From Solirubrobacteraceae bacterium (lineage in GTDB: Bacteria; Actinomycetota; Thermoleophilia; Solirubrobacterales; Solirubrobacteraceae), in the NCBI GenBank assembly GCA_030151725.1, contig JASLDD010000151.1, positions 1-29,977 on the forward strand: DNA of 29,977 nucleotides, written 5' to 3'. Shown here piece after piece: positions 1 to 6,895 of this stretch (its first letter is position 1; each line of letters starts with the position of its first letter). The translations under genes were made by a program, and so were the position numbers. The notes under the pieces are model-generated. The model made no database searches. It had not been told where the DNA came from and saw only the letters and a list, made by a program, of their open reading frames with translations.

Positions 1-341
1 CGGCGATCCAACGAGTGGAGGACAGCCGAACCGTCTTTACAGTCCTTCTGCACGGCGGCTATCGCTACGCCGGGGGTACCGAGCCGCCGTCTCTCCTGGC
101 ACTCGAGGCGATCGCCGCAGGTGTCTTCGAGATCCTCTACCGCGCCGCCCGTGAACGCGAAAGCCGTGACACGGCGAGCCTGCTCCCACACGTGGCGCAC
201 CTGTGCCTCACGCCATTCATGGGGCATGAGGATGCCAAGCGCTTCATCGATAACGAGCTGGGGGGCAAACGCGGCAGGCCGGCGCGGCGGGCACCGCGTG
301 GGCCGCAGCTCAGGCCGGCTGGGTCGGCCCACGTTGTCTAG
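1..341 (+). CDS. TetR-family regulator, C-terminal part (5' end outside window)
   Basis: The reading frame is open to the left edge, so the gene begins outside the window; only about 112 C-terminal residues are visible. The segment with PSLLALEAIAAGVFEILYR followed by LLPHVAHLCLTPFMGHEDA resembles the ligand-binding C-terminal half of TetR/AcrR regulators of Thermoleophilia, in which a helix rich in Ala and Gly is followed by a 'P.......PF.G...A' segment. No DNA-binding domain can be seen because it would lie upstream. The last 25 residues are Arg/Pro/Gly-rich and look like a poorly conserved tail. Its target cannot be named from this fragment. A related TetR C-terminal half is present in the fusion regulator at 5511-6545 (LLAFI-type segment 'ELMSFIVLPYLG'). 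Confidence 0.6.
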   Translation, partial: AIQRVEDSRTVFTVLLHGGYRYAGGTEPPSLLALEAIAAGVFEILYRAARERESRDTASLLPHVAHLCLTPFMGHEDAKRFIDNELGGKRGRPARRAPRGPQLRPAGSAHVV

Positions 342-447
342 CATCATGGGGTGCTGAGAGAAGTCGCGCTTTGGCTCAGTACATCGGCGAACTCGGCCGG
401 CAAGGAGCCGCGCACCCCTGGATCTTTGAGACACCGCTGCACATGGA

Positions 448-711
448 TTGCGACCCACGGTAAGCGCCGTGTGCAAATCCCGCGAAGCCGCTGGATTGCT
501 CTCCTGGCATCACTATGCGCACGAGTGGGTGAGCTTCGTCATCAAAGTCGCGCTGCTGCTGAGCGCATTCGCGTTTGCCCGCTCCGCATGGCCGAGCCGG
601 CTCGCGCGACTGGTCTTGAGCGGCGCGATGCTGTTCCTGGTCGCGGGGATCGTCACGTTCGTGCTGCACGACCCTTCCATCGGCTATCAGGGCCTCGAAG
701 AGCGCCTGTAG
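448..711 (+). CDS. Small hypothetical membrane protein
   Basis: The frame could encode about 87 residues from a TTG start. Two hydrophobic segments are visible, around residues 28-45 (FVIKVALLLSAFAFA) and 55-76 (LVLSGAMLFLVAGIVTFVL), separated by a positively charged turn, as in a two-helix membrane protein. No family is recognised. The start is uncertain: there is no clear ribosome binding site, and a GTG at about 526 would also keep both helices. It sits alone between a TetR gene end and an Ig-like secreted protein gene. It may be a chance open frame in GC-rich DNA; the two well-formed hydrophobic stretches are the only support. Confidence 0.35.
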   Translation: MRPTVSAVCKSREAAGLLSWHHYAHEWVSFVIKVALLLSAFAFARSAWPSRLARLVLSGAMLFLVAGIVTFVLHDPSIGYQGLEERL

Positions 712-1088
712 TCACTCGACGCGCACGTCTGGGCTCTGCTGTGTGCCACGGTGCTGATCCTCGAGGCAATGCTCGAGCCAGAGATCCTGCGCATCCGGGC
801 GGCAGCTCGCGTTTAGACGCCCGACTGGTAACGCGCCCCGGCTTGGGTTGCAAATGACCGCGGGAGGGCCACCCCACCGGCCCCTCGTTGGCACCGGGGA
901 GGGCGGCCGGCTCAGCTGGATTGAGACGACTTTGTCCAAGTTGGGGTGGAGCCTGGACCCGCGCACCATAGGTACGCCTACGTACACAGACGCGACGAGG
1001 CTGCGTTAGATCCCATAAGATCGCGCTCGCTCGCATAAGCCACGGATCTGATGAGACCCGCGGGGCTGCGAGCAAGAGAGCTCGATCT
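712..1088. other. Intergenic stretch before the secreted-protein operon
   Basis: No convincing gene is seen in this 377-base stretch. Frames open on both strands here lack recognisable protein character and overlap each other. The right-hand end carries the repeat structure described at 1008-1049 and presumably the promoter of the operon starting at 1089. Confidence 0.4.
1008..1049. promoter_or_regulatory. Repeat structure upstream of the 1089 operon
   Basis: Two direct CATAAG repeats (1014-1019 and 1034-1039) start 20 bases apart, about two helical turns, and are enclosed by the inverted pair AGATCC (1008-1013) and GGATCT (1044-1049). The structure ends 39 bases before the start codon at 1089, where an operator would be expected. 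This is a pattern seen by eye; no regulator is assigned. Confidence 0.25.
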
Positions 1089-2438
1089 ATGACCGCACGG
1101 CAGATCCTAAGGATAGGGATGACCGCTTTGTCGCTGCTGCTCGCGGGCGCGACGGCGTCTGCGACCGCGCAGGCACAGGCGCTTGCCGGAATTACTCCGG
1201 CACTCGAAATCCAAGCTCCGCCGAGCCCGAGCAACGATACGGTGCCCTCTTTGACAGGGACGGCGGCGAGCGCCCCCGGCGATGCGACGAGCGTGGTTGT
1301 CACGGTGACCGGTGGTGGGACCCCGTACATTGCAACGGTGCCCGTGCGTGCAGGCTCATGGTCTCTGACCATGCCAACGCTCGCGCAAGGCACCTACATA
1401 GCGAGCGTGACGCAACTCGATGTGGGCCGCGTGACCGTGCACAGCAACGAAGTTAGCTTTAGCGTGGATCTGACGCCGCCGGCGCTGACGCTGAGCACGC
1501 CCACCTCTGGGACCGCCAGTAGCGACCCGTTGCACCTGGAAGGCCAAGCTGGGGCTGAAGTCGACGATCTCCCGTCGGTGACCGTGCTGGTTTACGCCGG
1601 CGCCACCATTACCTCAGGTGAGACTCCCGTCGAGACGATCACCGTGCAGGCGGTAGGCGGCAAGTGGTCGGTGACCGTGGCAGGCCTCGCCCCGGGGGAA
1701 TACGTTGCGCGTGCCGAGCAGTTCGACCTGGCAGGCAATGTCGCCATCACCGCGTCAGCCGGCTTCCAGATCCTCGTGCCCCAAACGGCACTCGCTTCAG
1801 CCGCACCTCCGAGCGCTTCATTTACATGGCTTCCCGCAAAGCCGCACGTCGATGAACCTGTCGCGCTGCTGTCGACATCACTTGCGGGCAGTAGCCCGCT
1901 GACGGAAGCAGCATGGGCGACCACGCCAGCCGGCCCGTTTGAACTGGTCGGCCTCGCGCACAGTCTCACCTTCACCAGCCCCGGCAAGCACCTGGTGCGT
2001 CTGAAGGTGACTGCCGCTGATGGGCAGACGAGCAGCATCAGCAATGAGCTCTCGATCCTGCCGAGAGCAACCGGCATGATGGATCCTTTCCCGGTCGTGC
2101 AGCTCGCGGGCTCCTACTCGAGCCGCGGGATGCACCTGAAGGAGCTGCATGTAGAGGTGCCCAAGGGTGCGCACGCAGACGTCAGATGCATCGGCCGCGG
2201 CTGCCGGATGGCATGGGAAAAGTACAACGCGCCGGCTGGACACGGGAGCCTGGTGGGAGTTCATTTCCATAGCTTCGAGCGGTTCTTGCCGGCGGGCGTC
2301 GAGCTGGTGGTGATTGTCTTCCAAGGAGAAGAAATCGGCAAGATGACACGACTCTATGTGCGCTCTGGACGCCCGCCGCGACGGATCGACAGCTGCGTCG
2401 ATCCCGCGGGCGTGAAGCCCGTGGCATGCCCAGCGTGA
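1089..2438 (+). CDS. Secreted Ig-like/PKD-domain protein with Cys-rich C-terminal domain
   Basis: The 449-residue product starts with a Sec signal peptide (hydrophobic TALSLLLAGATASATA, likely cleavage near residue 30). Two bacterial Ig-like modules follow, about residues 50-127 and 138-230; the second ends with 'FDLAGNVAITASAGFQILVP', typical of Big-type repeats. Residues 240-324 look like a PKD-type module (PSASFTWLPAKPHVDEPVAL...KVTAADG). Residues 335-449 form a separate domain with four cysteines (C367, C372, C436, C447) and the ending 'GKMTRLYVRSGRPPRRIDSC', a pattern seen in secreted Solirubrobacterales proteins. It probably lies outside the membrane and has a structural or adhesive role; no catalytic motif is seen. 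The ATG follows a purine-rich GAGAG. It is the first gene of a three-gene unit, and its end overlaps the next gene by 13 bases. Confidence 0.8.
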   Translation: MTARQILRIGMTALSLLLAGATASATAQAQALAGITPALEIQAPPSPSNDTVPSLTGTAASAPGDATSVVVTVTGGGTPYIATVPVRAGSWSLTMPTLAQGTYIASVTQLDVGRVTVHSNEVSFSVDLTPPALTLSTPTSGTASSDPLHLEGQAGAEVDDLPSVTVLVYAGATITSGETPVETITVQAVGGKWSVTVAGLAPGEYVARAEQFDLAGNVAITASAGFQILVPQTALASAAPPSASFTWLPAKPHVDEPVALLSTSLAGSSPLTEAAWATTPAGPFELVGLAHSLTFTSPGKHLVRLKVTAADGQTSSISNELSILPRATGMMDPFPVVQLAGSYSSRGMHLKELHVEVPKGAHADVRCIGRGCRMAWEKYNAPAGHGSLVGVHFHSFERFLPAGVELVVIVFQGEEIGKMTRLYVRSGRPPRRIDSCVDPAGVKPVACPA

Positions 2439-2878
2439 AGGGACCCGCCCGCAGGCTGTCGCGCAGGCAGGCCGTTCTCGGTCTCATCGGGGCTATCTTT
2501 GTGGCACTGGTGGTGTTCGTCGCCTTCTTCGCGCTCGGCCGGGCCGGCAATCGTCAGACTGCGGGCGCGGCCCCATCAGCACGAGCGGTCAACCCTGACG
2601 CAAGTAGCTTCAATGTGAGTCCGGCGCCCTCGATCGCCCAGCCCCGGTCTGCAGCCCCAGCGCACTCGATCTCAAGCGCCCCCCGACCTCACTCAGAATC
2701 GTCGGCCACACCCCCGGCCGCGGACGTAGCGCAGAGCGCCGTTCCCAAAGCTTTGCTCAGCCCGACGCAAACGGAAGCGTCGACACCGGTAGTCCCGAGC
2801 AGCAACGCGTCGGCCCCTTCGACGTCCTCTGCCGCCACGCGGCCGCACTCGAGCGGCACGTATTACAGCTCCGGCTGA
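2426..2878 (+). CDS. Single-pass membrane protein with Ser/Ala/Pro-rich extracytoplasmic tail
   Basis: The 150-residue product has a basic N-terminus (KGPARRLSRRQ), one strong transmembrane helix at about residues 18-40 (VLGLIGAIFVALVVFVAFFAL), and then roughly 110 residues of low-complexity Ser/Ala/Pro/Thr sequence with no predicted fold. The positive-inside rule places the tail outside. No family is recognised. The ATG overlaps the end of the preceding secreted-protein gene by 13 bases and the stop lies 4 bases before the next ATG, so the three are almost certainly co-transcribed and translationally coupled. The tail could be a wall-spanning linker. Confidence 0.7.
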   Translation: MPSVKGPARRLSRRQAVLGLIGAIFVALVVFVAFFALGRAGNRQTAGAAPSARAVNPDASSFNVSPAPSIAQPRSAAPAHSISSAPRPHSESSATPPAADVAQSAVPKALLSPTQTEASTPVVPSSNASAPSTSSAATRPHSSGTYYSSG

Positions 2879-2882
2879 GCGC

Positions 2883-3812
2883 ATGCAGCGATTTCGCCAC
2901 CACGGGCTGCGAGTGGCCGGCGTCGTGTTGCTGCTGATTGCGTGCGTTGGTTACCTGATCGGCTATGACAGCGCCAAATCGGCGCACAAGCCGGCCGCGC
3001 TCACGAGCTCGGTTTCCGGCGTGGCCTCGCTCCAACATCCCGTCAGCTGGCAGAGCGCGAGGCTACCGCTGGCATACGCTGCTCTCGCGTCGTCCATGCG
3101 CCAGCCGCTGGTTCTATCTCCAGGGGGGCAGAGCGCGCAGGCTGGCCTGGTCGTGGGGATGCTGCAGTCTTCTGGCGGGCCCCTTCCAACGATGCTGCTT
3201 ACTCATTTGAGGACCAACCCTCAAGCAGAAGTCGTGTTGATGGTCACAGCGCAGGCGTACCGCTACCGAGACCTGACCATGACCGACTCTCAGCTGCGTC
3301 TCACCGCCTATGCGGTGCCAACTGGCCCGGGTCAGGAGGCGCTCGAGATCTGTTACACGCGATCCGCCATGGTGAAGGTGCAGCACGAATGCGAACAGAT
3401 TGCGGAAGGGCTCACAGCGCAGAGCGAACCGGTGGAACTGACGCCCTACGGACGTCTCGTGGGCGTGCTCCAGTCGATGATCCCCAAGCTGCTTGCTCAG
3501 CGCGTTGCCATCCGCCGCCAGATGCACGCCGCCAGTTCAAGTGCGGAACTCGCGAGCCTCTCCGCCCGCTTGGCCGCTGCGTTTGGCGCGTCGGCTTCCA
3601 GGCTCGCGTCGTTGCCGCCTCTGGCCACCAGTGAGAAGGCGCTCAGGAGCCTGATCGCGGCGCTACGTGCGGAGCAGCGTGCCTTCGGCGCTTACGCGGA
3701 TGACGCACTCGCAGAACAGGCCGCGCGTTACCCCTCGGCTTTGCAAGCGATTGACGCAGCTGAATATAGGCTGCGCAGCGCACTTGAGAGCCTTGCTCTG
3801 GTTGGGTATTAG
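2883..3812 (+). CDS. Membrane-anchored protein with helical C-terminal region, unknown function
   Basis: The 309-residue product has an N-terminal membrane anchor or uncleaved signal (residues 9-27, LRVAGVVLLLIACVGYLIGY). A mixed alpha/beta part follows (about residues 50-180) with two cysteines (CYTRSAMVKVQHEC). The C-terminal 120 residues are almost entirely Ala/Leu/Arg/Glu-rich helix (LLAQRVAIRRQMHAASSSAELASLSARLAAAFG...), suggesting helical bundles or coiled coil. No known family is recognised. It is the last gene of the 1089-3812 unit, 4 bases after the preceding stop, and is followed by a hairpin. The set of Ig-like secreted protein, Pro-rich single-pass protein and membrane-anchored helical protein suggests an envelope-associated complex; this is inference. 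Confidence 0.7.
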   Translation: MQRFRHHGLRVAGVVLLLIACVGYLIGYDSAKSAHKPAALTSSVSGVASLQHPVSWQSARLPLAYAALASSMRQPLVLSPGGQSAQAGLVVGMLQSSGGPLPTMLLTHLRTNPQAEVVLMVTAQAYRYRDLTMTDSQLRLTAYAVPTGPGQEALEICYTRSAMVKVQHECEQIAEGLTAQSEPVELTPYGRLVGVLQSMIPKLLAQRVAIRRQMHAASSSAELASLSARLAAAFGASASRLASLPPLATSEKALRSLIAALRAEQRAFGAYADDALAEQAARYPSALQAIDAAEYRLRSALESLALVGY

Positions 3813-3815
3813 ACT

Positions 3816-3847
3816 CCACCGCAAGCCTGGGAGGCTCAGCGAGGTGG
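3816..3847 (+). terminator. Hairpin downstream of the 1089-3812 operon
   Basis: Outer arms CCACC (3816-3820) and GGTGG (3843-3847) enclose an inner stem AGCCT (3824-3828) / AGGCT (3832-3836) with a GGG loop. It starts 4 bases after the stop codon. There is no T-run, as is common for actinobacterial terminators. Confidence 0.45.
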
Positions 3848-3900
3848 TGTTGTGTCAGCGGCGCCGTGGCACCAGGCGGAGCGGCGAATCGCGAGAGCGC

Positions 3901-3906
3901 TACAAT
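3901..3906 (+). promoter_or_regulatory. -10 box of vapB, probably leaderless transcript
   Basis: TACAAT matches the -10 consensus in five of six positions and ends 7 bases before the ATG at 3914. That spacing puts the transcription start at or next to the A of the start codon, as in leaderless actinobacterial genes. No good -35 hexamer is seen. The in-frame ATG at 3905 overlaps this box and is therefore the less likely start. Confidence 0.5.
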
Positions 3907-3913
3907 GACGCAC

Positions 3914-4192
3914 ATGGAGTTTGTCGGTATCCGGGAAATGCGCCAGAACCTCAGCCGCTACGCCCAAAGGGCTCGAAACGGGGAGTCGTTCCTGATAACG
4001 GATCGCGGACAGGAGATCGCGCAGCTCACTCCCGCGCCTGGGCGCGCCAGCGCTGTGGACAGGCTGGTAGCCGAACGGGGAGCCAGGCGCGGGCAGGGGA
4101 ACCTGCTCGATCTCCTAGAGGAGCTACCCGCCCCGATACCCGGGCGACCCACGGACGAGGTGCTCGACGAGCTGCGCTCTGAGCGGCTGTAG
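3914..4192 (+). CDS. vapB: Antitoxin of a type II toxin-antitoxin pair, Phd/YefM (VapB-like)
   Basis: The 92-residue product begins MEFVGIREMRQNLSRY and continues ARNGESFLITDRGQEIAQLTP. This is the N-terminal DNA-binding fold of the Phd/YefM antitoxin superfamily, with the usual 'VGIRE.R...S.....A..GE...IT.RG...A.L.P' pattern. The C-terminal half (LVAERGAR...LDLLEELPAPIPGRPTDEVLDELRSERL) is the toxin-binding tail, ending in the common 'sevLdelReeR' motif. The antitoxin would neutralise the PIN toxin encoded 5 bases downstream and repress the pair's promoter. The start is taken at 3914 from the -10 box 7 bases upstream; ATG at 3905 or a GTG farther upstream are alternatives. Confidence 0.88.
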   Translation: MEFVGIREMRQNLSRYAQRARNGESFLITDRGQEIAQLTPAPGRASAVDRLVAERGARRGQGNLLDLLEELPAPIPGRPTDEVLDELRSERL

Positions 4193-4197
4193 AGCGC

Positions 4198-4584
4198 TTG
4201 CCGGACTATCTGGACACATCGGCGTTTATCAAGCTCGTACGCTCTGAGCCCGAGAGCATTGCGCTGCGCAAAGAGCTCGCCGGCCGTGAGCTCCTGAGCA
4301 GCGCCCTGCTGGTCGTGGAGGGGCGTCGCGCAGCGCGGCGCTACGGCGACCTTGCTGCCAGACGCGCCCACGTTGCATTGAGTGCGATCACGCTCCTGCC
4401 ACTCGATCACCAGATCCTCGATGCGGCTGCCGACTTGGACCCGGTCGAGCTTCGCTCGCTCGACGCTCTTCACCTGGCGAGCGCCATGAGCCTCGGAGAT
4501 GACCTCGAGCGCCTCTACTGCTACGACGTACGCCTCACAAACGCCGCGGGGTCCCTTGGCGTCGAGGTCTCCTGCCCCAGTTGA
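4198..4584 (+). CDS. vapC: PIN-domain ribonuclease toxin (VapC-like)
   Basis: The 128-residue product covers a full PIN domain. The acidic metal-binding residues are present: D6 in YLDTSAFIKL, E41 in LLVVEGRR, D89 in LRSLDALHLASA and D110 in CYDVRLTNAA. VapC toxins are Mg-dependent endoribonucleases acting on tRNA or rRNA; the particular target cannot be told from sequence. Translation starts from TTG at 4198, 5 bases after the antitoxin stop, giving PDYLDTSA at the expected position. All catalytic residues are intact, so the toxin is probably active and the pair functional. A perfect hairpin overlaps the stop codon. Confidence 0.9.
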   Translation: MPDYLDTSAFIKLVRSEPESIALRKELAGRELLSSALLVVEGRRAARRYGDLAARRAHVALSAITLLPLDHQILDAAADLDPVELRSLDALHLASAMSLGDDLERLYCYDVRLTNAAGSLGVEVSCPS

Positions 4585-4592
4585 GACTGGGG
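4575..4592 (+). terminator. Hairpin over the vapC stop codon
   Basis: CCCCAGT (4575-4581) and ACTGGGG (4586-4592) form a perfect 7-bp GC-rich stem with a TGAG loop containing the stop codon. Only weakly T-rich sequence follows (GCTAATTC). It could end transcription of vapBC and shield it from the opposing regulator cluster. Confidence 0.5.
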
Positions 4593-4650
4593 GCTAATTC
4601 GGCTATCACCGACTACATCGCCGCTTCCCAGCTCGCGCGAGGGCCGTAGT

Positions 4651-5024
4651 TCACCACGCCTGCCCGTCTTGAAGTTCTGCCTCTTCGATGAGTGATGAGA
4701 CGGTGAGCCCGAGGGCCGCCGCGAGATCGCATAGCGTGGCCCAAGTGGGCTGCCTTTGCGCGTGCTCCAGTTTGGCGAGCGAGCTCGATGGCGGCGCGCG
4801 AACATCCGCCTCGGGACGATGCACGCATTCGGCATCCCGGGCCAGGGTGGAGACCCCGATCTGCAGTGCCCTTGCGACCAGCCAAGCGTGCGCCATCCAA
4901 GCTGTGAGCCGCCGCCTCAACACGCGCCATGTGAGAGCGATCGACGGCCGCCCGGCAGCGCTAGCTCGGTCAGGCTCATGCTGCTGATCTCCCGTCGGCG
5001 GCGGATCGCGTTTCCCAACTCCAC
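4651..5024 (-). pseudogene. Broken XRE-type helix-turn-helix gene
   Basis: Two parts of one XRE domain are present in different frames. The first begins at a GTG at 5024 (VELGNAIRRRREISSMSLTE), which is helix 1 and the start of the HTH of an XRE domain. The other (SSLAKLEHAQRQPTWATLC, then DLAAALGLTVSSLIEEAEL), ending at 4651, is the recognition-helix end and helices 4-5. In an intact XRE domain about 15 residues separate LTELA from the L.KLEHA segment; here about 165 bases separate them and the frame changes. The gene is therefore interrupted or rearranged. It lies 25 bases downstream of the IclR-like gene on the same strand and was probably the third gene of that regulator cluster. A short truncated peptide may still be made. 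Confidence 0.6.
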
Positions 5025-5049
5025 GCTGCCTGGGCCGAGGGGCAGTTCG

Positions 5050-5490
5050 TCATAGCGGCGCCTGTTTGCCTGATGAGCACTCGCGGCGGCCAGCCGCCTC
5101 TCGCGCGCGGATGGCGCGGGCGGGTCGGCCCGTTGGGGGCAGCCGGTAAAGGCGTGTGTAAGGGTCGCGGTCGACGAGTCCGATCTCGAGCAGTGTCGAG
5201 AGGTAGCGGTGGCAGGTGCTGGAGTTGAGGTCGAGTGCCTTGGCGAGTGTTGCGTTACCGATGTAGCTGCCGTCGGGTGGGAACGCGGCAAGCATCAGCA
5301 ATCCGATCAACAGCGACCTCGACAAGCTCGGGTTCTCAAGCCATGCCCGTGAGAACTCCAGACGCTCTCCCAGCTCGCGTCTATGAGAGAGGAGGGCCGA
5401 CATCAAGCCCTCCTCGCGGGCCGCACCGACGACATGGCGGACCTGGGCCGGGGTAAGCTCGATAGACAAGGTCCCTGATCTGGCTGGCAA
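5050..5490 (-). CDS. IclR-type winged-helix DNA-binding protein
   Basis: The 146-residue protein starts with SIELTPAQVRHVVGAAREEG, then a helical linker (LSRSLLIGLLMLAAFPPDGS), and at about residues 75-118 an IclR-type helix-turn-helix (YIGNATLAKALDLNSSTCHRYLSTLLEIGLVDRDPYTRLYRL). The second helix pair and the wing 'DP.TR.YRL' are clear. No ligand-binding IclR effector domain is present, so it is a stand-alone DNA-binding unit. Small proteins of this layout are common in Thermoleophilia. Start at TTG 5490 is used; TTG 5469, giving a start just before SIELTPAQ, is an alternative. It lies 20 bases downstream of the TetR-fusion gene and is probably in one operon with it. The DNA targets are unknown. 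Confidence 0.8.
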   Translation of the reverse strand: MPARSGTLSIELTPAQVRHVVGAAREEGLMSALLSHRRELGERLEFSRAWLENPSLSRSLLIGLLMLAAFPPDGSYIGNATLAKALDLNSSTCHRYLSTLLEIGLVDRDPYTRLYRLPPTGRPARAIRAREAAGRRECSSGKQAPL

Positions 5491-5510
5491 GGCGGCTGTC
5501 CGGCTCTCGG

Positions 5511-6545
5511 TCAGTACGCCTGCGTTGCCTGCTCGAGCTGTGTCCCGCGCTCGGTCAGATACCAGGCGTTGGTGCTTCCCTTCGTGTGTCCCTCGCCGTG
5601 GTTCTCAACGAGCCCGAGACGCTCCAGACGCGCGACCAACTTCGAGATCTGCCCCTGGTCGGTAATCCCACACGCTTGCGCGAGCGCGCGGTTGGTCGTC
5701 CCCGGCTGTTTGCTGATGGACCGCAGCACCTGCACCGTCCTGTAGGTCAAGCGCATGTCCAACCCGGCAAGTGGATCCTCCCGACGCTGGGTCTCCCGCT
5801 TCGGCGTCACAGTCCGAGCGCTCACAACAGGCCTCACCAGCTCCCGCTGGGCCGCCGCGGCACCGAGGTAAGGAAGGACGATGAAGCTCATCAGCTCAGG
5901 GCCAAGGCCGGCGAGTGGCCCCCGCTGAGGCTCGTGCACACGCGTCTGCAGGATCGCCAACACACCACCAATGACGCCTTCCGCCATCGGAAAGGACGGC
6001 CACGACGCATCTCTGACTCGGCGACCGCCGTCGATCGCACCGGCGAGCTCCCCCAGGACCTGTGATCGACGTGCGAGCACCAGCTCCCCAGCAGCGGATG
6101 ACTCGACCAACAGCAGACGCGCCCGGTCGGGCTCTTCATCGAAGAAAACGAGCACTCGTGTCAAAGCAGCACGAATACCGTCGCGCCAACCCCCCTGCCG
6201 CAGATAAGCATCTTCTGCGAGCAAAGTCACCTCCGCCACGGCCACCTCAAACGTGCAAAGAAAACAATCCTCACACCCTTCGAAGATCTCATAGAACGTC
6301 TTACGCGACACCCTCGCACGCTGAATGATCTCCGCAACCGTCAAACCCGACCAGCCAACCTCCGCGATCGCCTCCGCCGCCGCCGTAAGAATTCGACGAC
6401 GCTGCATTTCTTTAATGCTCTCTCGCGCCAGAGCATCACGCCGGCCAACAACCAGCCCACTAGAACCCCCGCGACGACGAACACCACTCACGGACAACAC
6501 CAGCCCAAAACGACTACCGGGATGACCCATCGCGTCCGCCCACAC
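5511..6545 (-). CDS. TetR regulator fused to a C-terminal MarR-like winged helix
   Basis: Residues about 48-97 form a TetR HTH (RRRILTAAAEAIAEVGWSGL, then TVAEIIQRARVSRKTFYEIF), followed by a helical ligand-binding region to about residue 235 with an unusual Cys pair (ECEDCFLC-like segment after FYEIFEG). Residues about 260-340 form a second DNA-binding domain of winged-helix type (LTYRTVQVLRSISKQPGTTN, ITDQGQISKLVARLERLGLV, AWYLTERG). At 344 residues it is far longer than the usual 190-220 of TetR proteins. The first 35 residues are Gly/Arg-rich and probably not all translated; ATG at 6530 or a later GTG are alternatives. It is the first gene of a minus-strand regulator cluster. The two DNA-binding domains suggest binding to two sites or a composite operator; this is inference. 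Confidence 0.85.
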   Translation of the reverse strand: MWADAMGHPGSRFGLVLSVSGVRRRGGSSGLVVGRRDALARESIKEMQRRRILTAAAEAIAEVGWSGLTVAEIIQRARVSRKTFYEIFEGCEDCFLCTFEVAVAEVTLLAEDAYLRQGGWRDGIRAALTRVLVFFDEEPDRARLLLVESSAAGELVLARRSQVLGELAGAIDGGRRVRDASWPSFPMAEGVIGGVLAILQTRVHEPQRGPLAGLGPELMSFIVLPYLGAAAAQRELVRPVVSARTVTPKRETQRREDPLAGLDMRLTYRTVQVLRSISKQPGTTNRALAQACGITDQGQISKLVARLERLGLVENHGEGHTKGSTNAWYLTERGTQLEQATQAY

Positions 6546-6864
6546 ACGCCGAGCGCCTCGGCACTAAAAACGGCCACGACACCCCTTTTGCACGCAAACC
6601 AGACGACGGATGGGTGAACCCCCCGTGTCCCACCTGCTTCGCCTGCTCGCCCGGCTGCCCCCTACCAAGAAGCCATGTCAAATCAGCCCGCACCTCCCGG
6701 TCCAAGCGGACGCGCCAATCCCAGTCATTGTCGTTGTCATCTTCCATAACGTAGTCGGTGCTACCTGGTCGATCGTGAGCCCATCATCTTGCGCATATCC
6801 GGGCTCCCACACCATGGGCACAGGTCAAGCACACTTCAATCCTCGCGCCGGTCGCGGTGCGGCG
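6546..6864. other. Intergenic region with one doubtful small frame
   Basis: The stretch separates the TetR fusion gene from the orphan PadR gene. A minus-strand frame (about 6747 to 6514) would start MEDDNDNDWDWRVRLDREVR and run 77 residues, overlapping the TetR-fusion start; the acidic beginning is unusual, but the rest has no protein-like pattern and no ribosome binding site. I do not call it a gene. Promoters for the regulator cluster should lie here, but none with good -35 and -10 boxes is evident. Confidence 0.3.
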
Positions 6865-6895
6865 CAAGACATAGCGTAAAACGTTCTATGTCTTG
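6865..6895. repeat. Perfect 10-bp inverted repeat beyond the PadR stop codon
   Basis: CAAGACATAG (6865-6874) and CTATGTCTTG (6886-6895) are exact reverse complements separated by 11 bases. The structure starts 28 bases past the stop of the orphan PadR gene and overlaps the AACGTTCTA...CTTGACA element. The stem is AT-rich and lacks a T-run, which argues for a protein-binding site rather than a terminator, but both remain possible. Confidence 0.5.

Noticed and set aside
653..1393. 246-residue minus-strand open frame
   Set aside because: It covers the start of the Ig-like protein gene in the opposite strand, has no recognisable domain and no ribosome binding site.
6285..6310. Sequence resembling the AACGTTCTA operator inside the TetR-fusion gene
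   Set aside because: On the minus strand it encodes the conserved KTFYE of the TetR recognition helix, so codon constraint explains the match.
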